DNA of 35,689 bases, taken from assembly GCA_021777995.1 (NCBI GenBank), contig JAJYCW010000029.1, positions 1 through 35,689 of the forward strand, given 5' to 3'. Source of the DNA: a bacterium. GTDB taxonomy: Bacteria; Armatimonadota; Chthonomonadetes; Chthonomonadales; Chthonomonadaceae. Shown here in pieces: positions 1 to 9,604 of the stretch. A program made the position numbers and the translations under genes. The notes under the pieces are model-generated. The model was not told where the DNA came from. It made no database searches and saw only the letters and a list, made by a program, of their open reading frames with translations. Each line of letters opens with the position of its first letter. Within the stretch, counting starts at the first letter, position 1.

Positions 1-1
1 C

Positions 2-433
2 TGTCCCTATAAAGTTCGACGATTTAATTTCCTGAACTATAACAATCACTTCAGCCGAGACCGCTTTGGCCGGCCGATGACGACACTTGAGATGGTTTAC
101 AACCCTGAGGTGACCGTTCGTAGCCGCGGCGTGATGGAAAAGTGTGAGTTTTGCATCCAGCGAATCAACAAGGCGCGGCAAACCGCTAAAATCGAAAATA
201 GGCCGATAGCTGATGGCGAAATTGTTACCGCCTGCCAGCAGGTGTGTCCCGCTGATGCCATTGTCTTCGGTAATATCAACGATCCTAATTCAAAGGTATC
301 CCAGTTGAAAGCGCAGCCACAGAATTACGGACTTCTTGCGGAACTTAATACTCGGCCGCGACTTACATATCTAGCACGGGTCACTAACCCCAATCCGTCT
401 ATTAGTGGCGGCACGGAGCAGCAAAATGGATAA
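2..433 (+). CDS. actB: Alternative complex III iron-sulfur subunit ActB (C-terminal part, cut by window edge)
   Basis: The reading frame is open from base 2 and has no start inside the window, so only the last 143 residues are present. ActB is the large molybdopterin-oxidoreductase-like, Fe-S-carrying subunit of alternative complex III, which oxidises quinol and reduces cytochrome c or the oxidase directly. The visible part is the ferredoxin-like region. It begins with CPYKVRRFN, the usual ActB cluster segment, and has a CEFCIQRI motif (Cys48, Cys51 of the visible part) and CQQVCP (Cys78, Cys82), all expected cluster ligands. The stop overlaps the actC start by 8 bases. The downstream order actC-D-E-F confirms the assignment. 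The N-terminal Tat signal and molybdopterin-like domain must lie to the left of the window. Confidence 0.93.
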   Translation, partial: CPYKVRRFNFLNYNNHFSRDRFGRPMTTLEMVYNPEVTVRSRGVMEKCEFCIQRINKARQTAKIENRPIADGEIVTACQQVCPADAIVFGNINDPNSKVSQLKAQPQNYGLLAELNTRPRLTYLARVTNPNPSISGGTEQQNG

Positions 434-1880
434 TACCCTCCATTCTTCGTCAAGTAACGGACCGGTAGACCCGGCTGTTGCTGGCCTTATGGAAGGCGAA
501 CAGACTTTTGAAACAGTTTCAGAGCGCCTAGCGTCTATTGTTCTTCGGCAGGATAAACATAAACTGCCCTGGTGGATTATGCTAGGTATTGGCTTCGTGC
601 TCTACAATCTGTTGGGTATCGCACTTACGAAGCTTCTGCTGTACGGCGTTGGTATCTGGGGAATTGATGAACCGGTAGGCTGGGGATGGGCAATCATCAA
701 TTTCGTCTGGTGGATCGGTATTGGACATGCCGGAACGCTAATTTCGGCATTCCTTCTGCTGATGCGCCAAAACTGGCGTAACTCCATCAACCGATTTGCA
801 GAAGCTATGACGATCTTTGCGGTACTGTGCGCCGGTATCTACCCGGTATTCCACACCGGTAGACCCTGGTGTGCCTATTGGCTGTTTCCCTATCCGAATA
901 TACTGGGAATGTGGCCCGGTTGGCGGAGTCCGCTCCTTTGGGACGTGTTTGCTGTGTCCACGTACGCCTCCGTGTCAATCCTATTCTGGTTAATTGGGCT
1001 TATCCCAGACTTTGCAACGTTGCGTGATCGTGCCGAGAATGTAGTGGTTAAGAAAACCTACGGAATACTTTCACTAGGTTGGCGGGGAGCTGCCGAACAC
1101 TGGCAGCGGTACGAAACTGCGTCTTTAATTCTTGCAGGTATTTCAACGCCGCTCGTGCTCTCGGTGCACTCCATCATCAGTTTCGACTTCTCGATTGGTA
1201 TTGTTCCCGGTTGGCATACGGCAATTTCACCTCCGTACTTCGTTGCGGGTGCTCTCTACGCAGGTTTTGCAATGGTGATCATCCTGGCAGTACCACTTCG
1301 TAAGTGGTATCACCTGGAAGATTACATTACGCCAAAACACATGGACTGGTGCGCCAAGCTTATGCTCACCTCCGGCCTGGTAGTTCTATACGGCTACATG
1401 TCTGAGTGCTTCTTCAGTTATTTGAGTGGCAATCACATTGAAATCAGGATGATGGAGCTTCGGCAATTTGGTCCGTATGGGACGGCTTATTGGTTCCTTA
1501 TTTTGTGTAACGGCGTTATTCCGCAGTTGTTGTGGATACCAAAAGTTCGGTACCATAACGGGATGCTATTTTTCATCTCTGTCGTCATCAGTATTGGAAT
1601 GTGGCTAGAACGGTACGTCATTGTTGTAGTCAGCCTAACCCGTGACTTCCTTCCTTCAAGCTGGGGTTACTTCTCGCCGACGATTTGGGACATTCTGATG
1701 TACGCTGGTACAATCGGGCAATTTATCTTCCTGTTCTTTATGTTTGTTCGTGTGATGCCCATGATCAACATCTTTGAGATGCGCGAATTGGTTCACAAAA
1801 CGCACGGGCATGTTCATTCCTCCGCAGAGGATCATTCTGCGGGTACACCTGTCAGCCTCCCAGCTCAACCGGCGGAATAG
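426..1880 (+). CDS. actC: Alternative complex III NrfD-like membrane subunit ActC
   Basis: This is a 484-residue polytopic membrane protein of the NrfD/PsrC family, the quinol-binding membrane subunit that sits under ActB. I see about ten hydrophobic helices. Family-typical segments include the [18 protein letters not shown] region near residue 105 and the [11 protein letters not shown] loop. The ATG at 426 is preferred over an in-frame start at 405, because GGAG lies at 417-420 and the 8-base overlap with actB is typical of this operon. The hydrophilic tail contains [11 protein letters not shown], a short His-rich end. It is the longer of the two NrfD-like subunits in the operon; ActF is the shorter one. 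Confidence 0.93.
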   Translation: MDNTLHSSSSNGPVDPAVAGLMEGEQTFETVSERLASIVLRQDKHKLPWWIMLGIGFVLYNLLGIALTKLLLYGVGIWGIDEPVGWGWAIINFVWWIGIGHAGTLISAFLLLMRQNWRNSINRFAEAMTIFAVLCAGIYPVFHTGRPWCAYWLFPYPNILGMWPGWRSPLLWDVFAVSTYASVSILFWLIGLIPDFATLRDRAENVVVKKTYGILSLGWRGAAEHWQRYETASLILAGISTPLVLSVHSIISFDFSIGIVPGWHTAISPPYFVAGALYAGFAMVIILAVPLRKWYHLEDYITPKHMDWCAKLMLTSGLVVLYGYMSECFFSYLSGNHIEIRMMELRQFGPYGTAYWFLILCNGVIPQLLWIPKVRYHNGMLFFISVVISIGMWLERYVIVVVSLTRDFLPSSWGYFSPTIWDILMYAGTIGQFIFLFFMFVRVMPMINIFEMRELVHKTHGHVHSSAEDHSAGTPVSLPAQPAE

Positions 1881-1916
1881 GCTTACGTTAACCATTCTTA
1901 AAGGTGAAGAACGATT

Positions 1917-2447
1917 ATGAGTAGAATTTACGGACTGGTTGCCGAATTCGACACCGCCGAAGCCCTGCTTCGGGGTGCCGAGGCTGCGCGCGAGGCAGGA
2001 TACAGACGCGTGGAAGCCTATTCGCCATTTCCCGTCCACGGTATGGCCGAAGTACTCGAACATGATGATCCCCGCCTTCCATGGGTGGTATTCATCATGG
2101 GCGTGATCGGCTGTGCAACCGGGTTCGGTCTGGAGAGCTGGACTGCAGTGATTAACTATCCGTTTAATATTGGTGGAAAGCCGACGTTCAGCTGGCCAAA
2201 CTTCATTCCGGTTGCCTATGAGTTAACTATTCTGTTCTCCGCCTGGACGGCTGGCTTAGCGATGCTGGTTCTCAATGGGCTGCCGCGTTATCACCATTCT
2301 ATCTTCAATACACCACGTTTTGAGCGGGCTAGTTCGGACCTGTTCTTTCTGTGTATTGAAGCCCGCGACGCCAAATATGACTCTGAGGAGACGGCGCAAT
2401 TCCTGGAGAATTTGGGTGCGCAGCTCGTGTCCGAGGTGGAGAAGTGA
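1917..2447 (+). CDS. actD: Alternative complex III subunit ActD (DUF3341)
   Basis: A 176-residue protein of the DUF3341/ActD family, a small membrane subunit of alternative complex III. The N-terminal 60 residues form a soluble alpha/beta domain beginning SRIYGLVAEFDTAEALLRGA, with the family-typical sequence EAYSPFPVHGM. Two membrane helices follow, around residues 60-80 and 100-125, separated by the NYPFNIGGKPTFSWPNFIP loop, which is very characteristic of ActD. The ATG at 1917 is preceded by AAGGTGA near 1901. The gene is set off from actC by 36 bases and its stop overlaps the actE start. Confidence 0.92.
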   Translation: MSRIYGLVAEFDTAEALLRGAEAAREAGYRRVEAYSPFPVHGMAEVLEHDDPRLPWVVFIMGVIGCATGFGLESWTAVINYPFNIGGKPTFSWPNFIPVAYELTILFSAWTAGLAMLVLNGLPRYHHSIFNTPRFERASSDLFFLCIEARDAKYDSEETAQFLENLGAQLVSEVEK

Positions 2448-3178
2448 GTTACATGCAGCCTAACAAGTTCACATTGCGCGTGACCCTAGCGGGAGCGTCG
2501 TTAATAGGATTGGCTCTGCTATCTGGTTGCCATCAGGATATGTGGAACCAGCCAAAAGTAAGGCCATTTGATCCGTCCTCGTTCTTCGGAAACGGATCTG
2601 CAGACCGTATGCCGGTACCGCATACAGTGGACCAGGCACATTTTTGGACCGATGAAGGACGCTACACAGGATTTACCGGTACGAGGATTGTGAACGGAAA
2701 ACTTATTCCAGGCCGGTTGGTGACAAAATTTCCCATTAAGATCACGATGGCGGATCTTCAACGTGGCCAGCAGCGTTATGACATATTCTGTAGTCCCTGC
2801 CATGGTGCCTTGGGTAATGGTAAGGGAATGATTGCGGAGAGAGGATTTGCCCTGCGGCGTCAGCCCGCCTCTTACCTCACCAAACGACTACGTGATATGC
2901 CAATTGGCCACTTCTACGATGTTATGACCAACGGGTATGGAGTTATGTACTCCTACGCGTCGAGAATTACGCCGGATGATCGGTGGCGAATTGCTGCCTA
3001 CATACGTGTTTTGCAGAGAAGCGCCGACGCGAAGTTGGCTGACATTCCTGCTAATTATCCGGGCACAAGTACGCTGCAGCAGCAAATGCAGGCAGGCAGT
3101 GCGGCACAGCCCGTATCAACGACCGCTCCGCCATCCGGTATGAGCACTACAACGCAGGGGGGTTCAACGAATGGCTAG
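2444..3178 (+). CDS. actE: Alternative complex III monohaem cytochrome c lipoprotein ActE
   Basis: A 244-residue exported cytochrome c, the monohaem subunit of alternative complex III. The start is best placed at GTG 2444, overlapping the actD stop, with GAGGTGG a few bases upstream; an ATG at 2453 is the alternative. The N-terminus is a lipoprotein signal with lipobox LLSGC (Cys29), so the protein should be anchored in the membrane facing the periplasm. One haem-binding motif, CSPCH, lies at residues 116-120, followed by GALGNGKGMI. YGVMYSYASRI near residue 165 supplies a likely axial Met. The last 40 residues are a low-complexity Ser/Thr/Gln/Gly tail that is probably disordered. Confidence 0.92.
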   Translation: MSYMQPNKFTLRVTLAGASLIGLALLSGCHQDMWNQPKVRPFDPSSFFGNGSADRMPVPHTVDQAHFWTDEGRYTGFTGTRIVNGKLIPGRLVTKFPIKITMADLQRGQQRYDIFCSPCHGALGNGKGMIAERGFALRRQPASYLTKRLRDMPIGHFYDVMTNGYGVMYSYASRITPDDRWRIAAYIRVLQRSADAKLADIPANYPGTSTLQQQMQAGSAAQPVSTTAPPSGMSTTTQGGSTNG

Positions 3179-4397
3179 CAACTCAGGTTTCCCTAAATTG
3201 TTGTCGAGAATCGGCGTTATTGGACCTGTATTTGTAGTGCTAGGACTGGTATTGCTGTTCGTGGGTATCGGAGGTGGTGTTTCGCAGTTTTATCATGCTT
3301 GGATTAATGGCTGGGTATTCTGGATGAGCCTGAGTACCGGCTGTTTTGGCCTGATGATGCTTGGAGCCATGGTACGCGCACAATGGGTGCAGCCACTGCG
3401 GCGATTCTTTGAGGCCGGGGCATGGAACTACGTTGTGCTTGCAGTACTGTTTATTCCTATAGTGGTAGCGGCTGCAACCAACCACCTGTTCCCCTGGGCA
3501 CATCCTTATGTGGTTGCACACGATCCGATTGTGGCTTATAGGTCGCACTGGTTTAATACTCCCTTCATGACGCTCCGTACTTACCTGATGTTCACGATCT
3601 TCCTCGTCCTTATTCGGATGTTGACGAAGGTGGGTAAGGTACAGGATGAGCACCCGGACATTTCTACTCGGTTGAAGGCGGGGGGACTTCGTGCATCCAT
3701 CGCAGCGCCAGGGTTTTTAATCATGGTGCTGCTGATTACCCTCGGCGTTACTGACTGGATCATGTCGTTGGATCCACATTGGTACTCGACCATGTATGGT
3801 TTCCTGTTCCTTATAGGCGCAGGCTTAGCGGCCATGACATTTGGTGTGATCCTCGCGTCGCAGATGGCGATAGAGAACGAAGAACCGTTTAAGGGGTTGG
3901 TTACCCGTCAGATGACACGTGACTGGGGTAACCTTCTGCTAATGATGACCATGGTTTGGGCGTACTTCTCAATTTCGCAGTATCTAATATATTGGTCCGG
4001 CAACCTACCCGAAGAGGTTACTTATTACATTCAGCGCAACGCAGGTATGTTCGCCTGGGTGACAAGCATAATAGTTATCTGCCAGTTCTTTCTGCCATTC
4101 TTGCTGCTACTCTCGTCGCGTCTTAAGCGGCGGCCAAATATGATACGTAATGCGGCGATATTGATATTCGTGACGCGAATTGTTGAGGAAGCCTGGAATG
4201 TAGTTCCAATGTTCCATAGCTGGCATGGTCCGGACTCGGGACTCGCAGTGCAGTTTCATGGGTTCGTATCCTATGTGGGTGCATGGTTGTTCATTGGCGG
4301 AATTTGGCTCGTACTCTTCGTTCGTTATCTTCGTCAAGGCACGCTTGTCGGCAGTCCTGATCCGCAGTTGCTGGAGGTTTTAGAGCATGCACACTAG
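3171..4397 (+). CDS. actF: Alternative complex III membrane subunit ActF
   Basis: A 408-residue polytopic membrane protein of the ActF family, distantly related to ActC. About ten hydrophobic segments are visible, with recognisable family stretches such as HPYVVAHDPIVAYRSHWFNTPF, TDWIMSLDPHWYSTMYG (around residues 195-210) and RQMTRDWGNLLLMM. The D-W-I-M-S-L-D-P-H-W sequence is diagnostic for this subunit. The ATG overlaps the actE stop by 8 bases, implying translational coupling, and its own stop overlaps the next gene by 11 bases. It probably forms part of the quinol-side membrane module together with ActC. Confidence 0.92.
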   Translation: MASNSGFPKLLSRIGVIGPVFVVLGLVLLFVGIGGGVSQFYHAWINGWVFWMSLSTGCFGLMMLGAMVRAQWVQPLRRFFEAGAWNYVVLAVLFIPIVVAAATNHLFPWAHPYVVAHDPIVAYRSHWFNTPFMTLRTYLMFTIFLVLIRMLTKVGKVQDEHPDISTRLKAGGLRASIAAPGFLIMVLLITLGVTDWIMSLDPHWYSTMYGFLFLIGAGLAAMTFGVILASQMAIENEEPFKGLVTRQMTRDWGNLLLMMTMVWAYFSISQYLIYWSGNLPEEVTYYIQRNAGMFAWVTSIIVICQFFLPFLLLLSSRLKRRPNMIRNAAILIFVTRIVEEAWNVVPMFHSWHGPDSGLAVQFHGFVSYVGAWLFIGGIWLVLFVRYLRQGTLVGSPDPQLLEVLEHAH

Positions 4398-4950
4398 CCA
4401 CAATGGTCCTGATCCGAATTTAGATCCTAGTAAGGGCTACGAAACGCGTGATCTAGACCCTATCAAACTCATGCCCATTGTATTTATGATAGCAGTCTTC
4501 ATTTTGATTGCATCAGCCGCTGGTTACGCAGTATGGTATTTCGACCAGGGTGTTTCGCCTTATCATAAAGAGGCGATGCTGCCACGGCAGATTGAACGAC
4601 CCTTGCCCTCGTCTCCGGTGGTTCAGGCGAACCCGCAGATGGATATTCGGCAATTTCGTGCACAGGAATATACTGAAACGCATACCTACTGGGTGGGGCC
4701 TAATCACCATCTGCACATTCCGATCTCACGTGCTATGGTGTTAGTAGCGCAGCAGGGACTTCCAACACGCACGGATCCTGGTGTACCTGATAAAGATGGC
4801 CCAAATGAGCCTTCGTACATGTCCGGTCAGGCGCCAGTTGCCAGTGGTGGAATTAGCAGCCTGATTGAGTCGAGCCCTGCAAGTGCAGCAATCCCGTCGG
4901 GCTCAGCTGCTACCAGCAGCATGGCGGCGCCGAATTCCGTCAAGAGGTAG
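4387..4950 (+). CDS. Small single-span membrane protein of the alternative complex III operon
   Basis: A 187-residue protein with an N-terminal cytoplasmic stretch, one membrane helix (about residues 28-52, ending AVWYFDQGV) and an exported C-terminal part. I do not recognise a named family. The segment HLHIPISRAMVLVAQQGLPTR (around residues 106-126) resembles a motif I recall in small proteins placed between actF and SCO genes in other alternative complex III operons. The last 45 residues are Ser/Ala/Pro-rich and low-complexity. It overlaps actF by 11 bases and sits 7 bases before the first SCO gene, so it is probably an accessory subunit or assembly factor of complex III or the oxidase. The function is inferred from position only. 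Confidence 0.75.
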   Translation: MHTSHNGPDPNLDPSKGYETRDLDPIKLMPIVFMIAVFILIASAAGYAVWYFDQGVSPYHKEAMLPRQIERPLPSSPVVQANPQMDIRQFRAQEYTETHTYWVGPNHHLHIPISRAMVLVAQQGLPTRTDPGVPDKDGPNEPSYMSGQAPVASGGISSLIESSPASAAIPSGSAATSSMAAPNSVKR

Positions 4951-4957
4951 GAATGTC

Positions 4958-5818
4958 ATGGTTGAGCGCAAGGTTATAGCTAAAATTGGAATCATAATGG
5001 GCCTCGGTATGGCAGTTACTGTCAGTGGACGGGAAGCCCATGCGCAAATAAATCTTAATGCAGGGGCATATATGACCCCCGCAGTAGACGCACATTTTGA
5101 TGTTCGACTCAACAAAATTGTGCCTGGTGATCTCCAATTCACGAATAGCTCTGGTAAACCTGTTACCTTGCAGCGTTACTTTGCGAAGGGTGTCCCCATT
5201 ATTTTCATGATGCCCTCCTACAAATGCAAACTGGATTGTGCCGCAGAGATGCATGGCCTCGCTGCGGCGACCAAAAGTATGGGCTTGAGGCTTGGTAAAG
5301 ATTATCAGGTGGTGACGGTGAGTCTCTCACCCAACGATGGACCCAGTGACGCCAGTGCAGCGGCCGCTGCGGCGTGGAACGGCCTTGTTGGTGCTACACC
5401 GGTTACCGGTTGGCATGCGTTGGTCGGGAACGAGAGGAACATTGTTCAGCTCGCGGGCAACCTGGGCGTACACTACGTTCAAGATGCATCAAAAAATCAT
5501 TTTAATAACCCTACTGGAATTATTATTACAACCAGTGGGGGCCGGATCTACCGTTATATTTACGGTACGCAGTTTATGCCAAGCTACGTACAGTCATCGC
5601 TGAAGGAAGCTGCTGAGGGGAAGATGGGTATCCCTACTGAACAGCAGATTACTTACTGTTTTGGCTACAAGAGCGCCACTGGGGCGATTGGACGCAGGCT
5701 TCAGCAGCTCATTGTGTTCAGTGGGTGTTTAACGGCAGTTTTGGTGGCACTATTTATAGGCCTTTCGCTATTGAAGGAAGTGAACGGCCGCAAAAAGCCA
5801 CCAACCGTTACAGTTTGA
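4958..5818 (+). CDS. SCO1/SenC-family copper assembly protein, copy A (third copper ligand apparently replaced)
   Basis: A 286-residue exported thioredoxin-fold protein of the SCO1/SenC family, which delivers copper to or reduces the CuA site of cytochrome oxidase. ATG 4958 follows GAGGTAGGA and gives a clear signal peptide ending near AHAQ; the longer frame from 4865 lies inside the previous gene. The copper-binding CxxxC is CKLDC (Cys90, Cys94), followed by AAEMHG. In copy B the conserved His is in FNHPTGI; here the equivalent position reads FNNPTGI (Asn184), with a His three residues earlier (His181). A C-terminal membrane helix covers about residues 249-272. It is a paralogue of the following gene and is placed directly before the oxidase genes. 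Confidence 0.9.
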   Translation: MVERKVIAKIGIIMGLGMAVTVSGREAHAQINLNAGAYMTPAVDAHFDVRLNKIVPGDLQFTNSSGKPVTLQRYFAKGVPIIFMMPSYKCKLDCAAEMHGLAAATKSMGLRLGKDYQVVTVSLSPNDGPSDASAAAAAAWNGLVGATPVTGWHALVGNERNIVQLAGNLGVHYVQDASKNHFNNPTGIIITTSGGRIYRYIYGTQFMPSYVQSSLKEAAEGKMGIPTEQQITYCFGYKSATGAIGRRLQQLIVFSGCLTAVLVALFIGLSLLKEVNGRKKPPTVTV

Positions 5819-5879
5819 TCTGTGGCGATTGGCGCATTGATGAGCCATGGTGTTACATGGTGAAAGGTTGTGGAGAGTA

Positions 5880-6767
5880 ATGGGAATTGTACGGTCAAAA
5901 TCTATAACGGCTATAGCACTTGTTGGTGCAGGTTTGGTATTCTGGACTGCATCCAAGGTGTGTGAGGCGCAGATCTCCTTTAACAAGCTTTCTGCAGCAG
6001 AGATCCCATCCCACATTGGGTTTACACAACTAGTCAATCACACAGTTCCGCTAAATCTCACGTTTACCAGGGCGAATGGTACGACTGTTCCGTTGTCTCA
6101 CTACGTTAACGGCAAGGTACCTAGCATCCTGCTGATGCCGTTCTATAAGTGTAAAGCCGGATGCACACTCGAAATGCATGCATTGGTGAATGATATAGAC
6201 TCGATGCATTTGAAGCCCGGTAAAGACTATCAAATACTTACAGTTTCAATTAATCCAAGCGAAACACCGGCTCTTGCTACGCAGTTAAAGACCTACTACA
6301 CTGAGCAAACAAAGACGCCTGATGTGGCGGCGGCGTGGCATTTCTTTACTGGAAACGAAACCAACATCGTGGCCCTGGGTGGTGCTGTGGGGTACCACTG
6401 GGTTCAGGATCTAAAGAACCAGGCATTCAACCACCCAACAGGTATCATACTGTTGACGCCTACGGGGCGAATATATCGCTATTTTTATGGGACTGACTAC
6501 AACCCCAAGGACCTGCAGATAGCGCTTACGAAGGCGGGAGACAACCAGACAGGTACCGTTGTTCAACAGATACTCTCGTATTGTTGTACATGGAACCCTG
6601 CCACCGGCCACTATGGTTTGGTGCTTTACCGCCTTTTATGGATAGCGTGTTCCGCCACTGTGGTAATAATCGTTCTTGCAGTGGGGACGCTGCTATTTCT
6701 GGAGCGCCGCTTTCGGCGTGGTCGTTCGATCATTGATAACAACAGCGGTACACCCCATGCCGTCTAA
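5880..6767 (+). CDS. SCO1/SenC-family copper assembly protein, copy B
   Basis: A 295-residue paralogue of the preceding SCO protein. From ATG 5880 it has a signal peptide (VGAGLVFWTASKVCEAQ), a CxxxC motif CKAGC (Cys91, Cys95), the conserved His185 in FNHPTGI, and a C-terminal membrane helix near residues 246-271 followed by an Arg-rich cytoplasmic tail. An in-frame ATG at 5847 is possible. The Shine-Dalgarno of 5880 (GGAGAG at 5872-5877) is very close, so the exact start is uncertain. With all three copper ligands kept, this is the better candidate for the metallochaperone of the CuA site in the adjacent coxB product. The two copies look like an old tandem duplication. Confidence 0.9.
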   Translation: MGIVRSKSITAIALVGAGLVFWTASKVCEAQISFNKLSAAEIPSHIGFTQLVNHTVPLNLTFTRANGTTVPLSHYVNGKVPSILLMPFYKCKAGCTLEMHALVNDIDSMHLKPGKDYQILTVSINPSETPALATQLKTYYTEQTKTPDVAAAWHFFTGNETNIVALGGAVGYHWVQDLKNQAFNHPTGIILLTPTGRIYRYFYGTDYNPKDLQIALTKAGDNQTGTVVQQILSYCCTWNPATGHYGLVLYRLLWIACSATVVIIVLAVGTLLFLERRFRRGRSIIDNNSGTPHAV

Positions 6768-6785
6768 TCTGGGAGCATTGTATCT

Positions 6786-7850
6786 ATGAATTTTCCTATA
6801 ATGCCGCAAACGGCCAGCAACTATGCCGTGAGTATAGACGACATATACTTTACGCTAGTGACGCTTACGGTAATATTTACCGGCATTGTCACGCTGATGC
6901 TTCTTGTGTTTTCCGTGCGGTACCGCCGCGGCAGCAGGGTGAGCAGGAAAAACCCTTCTACCGGTAATTTGTACATGGAGTTGACGTGGTCGATCATACC
7001 CATGTTGCTTGGATTGTGGATTTATGGTTGGTCTGCAATTCCCTACTCCAGAATTTACGGTGATCCCCCCGCCAACGCATCGGAGATCTTTCTCATCGGT
7101 AAGCGTTGGATGTGGCATTTCCAGCATGCCAATAGCGGTATTCGGGAGAACAACGAACTGCACCTTGAGGTGGGTAAGCCTGTAAAAGTAACGATGATCT
7201 CACAGGACGTAATCCATGGGTTTTATGTTCCTGCTCTGCGTCTAAAACGTGACTGTTTGCCTGGGCGATATAACACAGTGTGGTTCCGGCCGAATAAGGT
7301 GGGCAAGTACTATCTCTTCTGTAGTGAGTACTGTGGTACCAATCACTCCGAGATGACAGGCTATGTCTACGTAATGTCCCCTCAGGATTATGCGCAGTGG
7401 AAGGCTAATGGTGGGTCTGAACATTTAGCCAAAACAGAGACAACGGTTGAGATTGGCCACGACCTGTTTGAAAAATATGGGTGCGTACAATGCCACGGCG
7501 ATCAAGACAATGTTCATGGACCTACAATGAATGGCATCTACGGTTCCACTGTACGGCTGGCCAATGGGCAGACTCTCACCGTTGATGACAACTTCCTGAG
7601 AACTGCGATTATTAATCCACAGGCGCAGCGTATCGCTGGATGGCCGGGCGTAATGAGCGGATTTCCTGTAGGATCTGGTGATGGCCAGATTTCGGAGGAG
7701 AACCTTCTGGATCTAATCTCTTATATTAAATCTTTAGGGAATGTACAACAGGTTGATACCGCGGCGGCGCAGAAAGTCACAGCCAAAAGCGCCACTGTTC
7801 GTACTTCCAGTCACAATGCGTCACAAGCTACGAAAGGCCAGAGTAGATGA
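6786..7850 (+). CDS. coxB: Cytochrome c oxidase subunit II with fused cytochrome c (caa3 type)
   Basis: A 354-residue subunit II of an aa3-type haem-copper oxidase. Two N-terminal membrane helices (about residues 18-45 and 65-85) precede a cupredoxin domain with CuA ligands His144 (DVIHGFYVP), Cys179, Glu181, Cys183, His187 and Met190 in [12 protein letters not shown]. After a linker there is a fused cytochrome c domain with haem motif CVQCH (233-237) and a candidate axial Met290 in GVMSGFP. The fusion makes this a caa3-type enzyme that can take electrons directly from complex III. ATG 6786 has GGGAG about ten bases upstream. The stop overlaps coxA by ATGA. The Ser/Ala/Thr-rich tail after residue 325 looks disordered. 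Confidence 0.96.
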   Translation: MNFPIMPQTASNYAVSIDDIYFTLVTLTVIFTGIVTLMLLVFSVRYRRGSRVSRKNPSTGNLYMELTWSIIPMLLGLWIYGWSAIPYSRIYGDPPANASEIFLIGKRWMWHFQHANSGIRENNELHLEVGKPVKVTMISQDVIHGFYVPALRLKRDCLPGRYNTVWFRPNKVGKYYLFCSEYCGTNHSEMTGYVYVMSPQDYAQWKANGGSEHLAKTETTVEIGHDLFEKYGCVQCHGDQDNVHGPTMNGIYGSTVRLANGQTLTVDDNFLRTAIINPQAQRIAGWPGVMSGFPVGSGDGQISEENLLDLISYIKSLGNVQQVDTAAAQKVTAKSATVRTSSHNASQATKGQSR

Positions 7851-9604
7851 GCAGCATACCGCTAAATCCGGGTGCCATTGGAACTGGCGGGCGCACCCGG
7901 GCCCGCGAGAATTATTTGAATATTAAGCACACGGTATCTTCGTGGCTGCTTACCGCCGATCACAAGAGAATCGCTGTTCTCTACATGATCTCAATTTCAG
8001 TGATGTTTCTGTTCGGAGGCGTAGCTGCTGCTGGTATCCGCATTGCTCTAGTGCGCCCGCACGATACCTTCTTCTCGTCCGAGACATATAACAAACTGTT
8101 CTCTGCCCATGGCATCATCATGGTGTTCTTTTTCCTGGTGCCATCCATTCCCGCGACGTTAGGTAACTTTTTGTTACCGATCATGATAGGCGCGAGAGAT
8201 TTGGCATTTCCAAGGTTAAATCTCCTTAGCTGGTACCTATACATGTTCGGCGCGGTGTTGGTAATGGGTGCGATTATGTTCGGCGGCATCGATACTGGCT
8301 GGACGTTCTACGAGCCTTACAGCTCCGTGTACTCTAACACCAATGTCGTAGCAGTTATTGTGGGTGTATTTATTGCTGGGTTCTCATCAATAGCCACGGG
8401 GATTAATTTCCTTGTCACCGTTCACAAGATGCGCGCACCCGGGTTAACCTGGTTCCGCCTTCCGTTATTTGTGTGGGCTATGTATGCCACCAGCATCATC
8501 ATTGTATTGGGCACCCCGGTGGTTGCAATTACTCTGTTGATGGTCGTTCTGGAACGGGTGTTTGGCGTATGCGTGTTTAATCCCGCCTGTGGTGGTGACC
8601 CAATCCTATTTGAGCACCTCTTCTGGTTCTACTCGCATCCCGCAGTCTACATCATGATCCTGCCATCCATGGGTATCATCAGTGAAGTGATCGCCTGCTT
8701 TGCTCGAAAGCGCATCTTCGGTTACGAATTTGTCGCCTTCTCAAGCATGGCAATCGCCCTTCTAGGCTTCCTCGTATGGGGCCACCATATGTTTGTGACA
8801 GGCGAATCGATGTATAGCGGTATGGTGTTCTCACTGATTACCTTCCTGATTGCAGTTCCCTCTGCCATCAAGGTGTTCAACTGGTCCGCCACGTTGTATA
8901 AAGGGAACGTGTGGCTTACATCTCCCCTAATCTTTGCCATAGGCTTTATCCTGCTGTTTACCATTGGTGGACTTACCGGACTGTTTCTTGCATCGCTTGC
9001 CGTGGACGTGCATCTTAACATGACATACTTCGTCGTCGCGCACTTCCACTACGTTATGGTAGGCGGAGCTATCTTTGGCTATATGGCTGGATTGCACTTC
9101 TGGTGGCCGAAGATAACAGGTCGTATGTATCCAGAGGGCTGGGCGATGCTCTCGGCCTTCATTATGTTTATCGGCTTCAACCTGACCTTCTTCCCTCAGT
9201 TTATATTAGGCTTTGACGGAATGCCACGGCGATATCACTTCTATCCGCCAGAGTTCCAGATGTGGAACATTCTCTCATCGGCGGGTTCAAGCGTCCTTGC
9301 GGTAGGCATGGTCATTCCTGGCATATACTTCCTGTGGTCGTTGAAATACGGAGCATTCGCTCCCAATAATCCGTGGGGCGCAAAGGGACTTGAGTGGACC
9401 ATTCAATCCCCGCCACCGTCGCACAACTTCGATACTGTACCGATCGTTACCGAGGATGCATATGCATACGAGGCAATCTATGCGGCTGAACTAGCTGGCG
9501 ATTACTCCCACGTAGAGGCTCCAATTCCCTACCTATCCACAACTGATAAACAAGTTAGTGTGGAATCGCCGGCATCACCAAACTCCAGTGAGGAGCGTAA
9601 ATGA
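7847..9604 (+). CDS. coxA: Cytochrome c oxidase subunit I, A2-type haem-copper oxidase
   Basis: A 585-residue, twelve-helix catalytic subunit that reduces O2 and pumps protons. Haem and copper ligands are all present: His88 (SAHGI, low-spin haem), His264 and cross-linked Tyr268 in YSHPAVY, His313/His314 (WGHHMF), His399 (haem a3) and His401 (low-spin haem). K-channel Lys342 is in SAIKVFNW, and an entry Asp118 is in ARDLAFP. The D-channel glutamate of A1 enzymes (HPEVY) is replaced by Ala, and the YSHPxVY signature marks an A2-type oxidase, as in Thermus and Rhodothermus caa3 enzymes. It is coupled to coxB by an ATGA overlap and to coxC by another. Confidence 0.97.
   Translation: MSSIPLNPGAIGTGGRTRARENYLNIKHTVSSWLLTADHKRIAVLYMISISVMFLFGGVAAAGIRIALVRPHDTFFSSETYNKLFSAHGIIMVFFFLVPSIPATLGNFLLPIMIGARDLAFPRLNLLSWYLYMFGAVLVMGAIMFGGIDTGWTFYEPYSSVYSNTNVVAVIVGVFIAGFSSIATGINFLVTVHKMRAPGLTWFRLPLFVWAMYATSIIIVLGTPVVAITLLMVVLERVFGVCVFNPACGGDPILFEHLFWFYSHPAVYIMILPSMGIISEVIACFARKRIFGYEFVAFSSMAIALLGFLVWGHHMFVTGESMYSGMVFSLITFLIAVPSAIKVFNWSATLYKGNVWLTSPLIFAIGFILLFTIGGLTGLFLASLAVDVHLNMTYFVVAHFHYVMVGGAIFGYMAGLHFWWPKITGRMYPEGWAMLSAFIMFIGFNLTFFPQFILGFDGMPRRYHFYPPEFQMWNILSSAGSSVLAVGMVIPGIYFLWSLKYGAFAPNNPWGAKGLEWTIQSPPPSHNFDTVPIVTEDAYAYEAIYAAELAGDYSHVEAPIPYLSTTDKQVSVESPASPNSSEERK

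Noticed and set aside
1656-2063. 135-residue reading frame antisense to actC/actD
   Set aside because: It covers two well-recognised genes on the other strand, with no family resemblance and no start signal.
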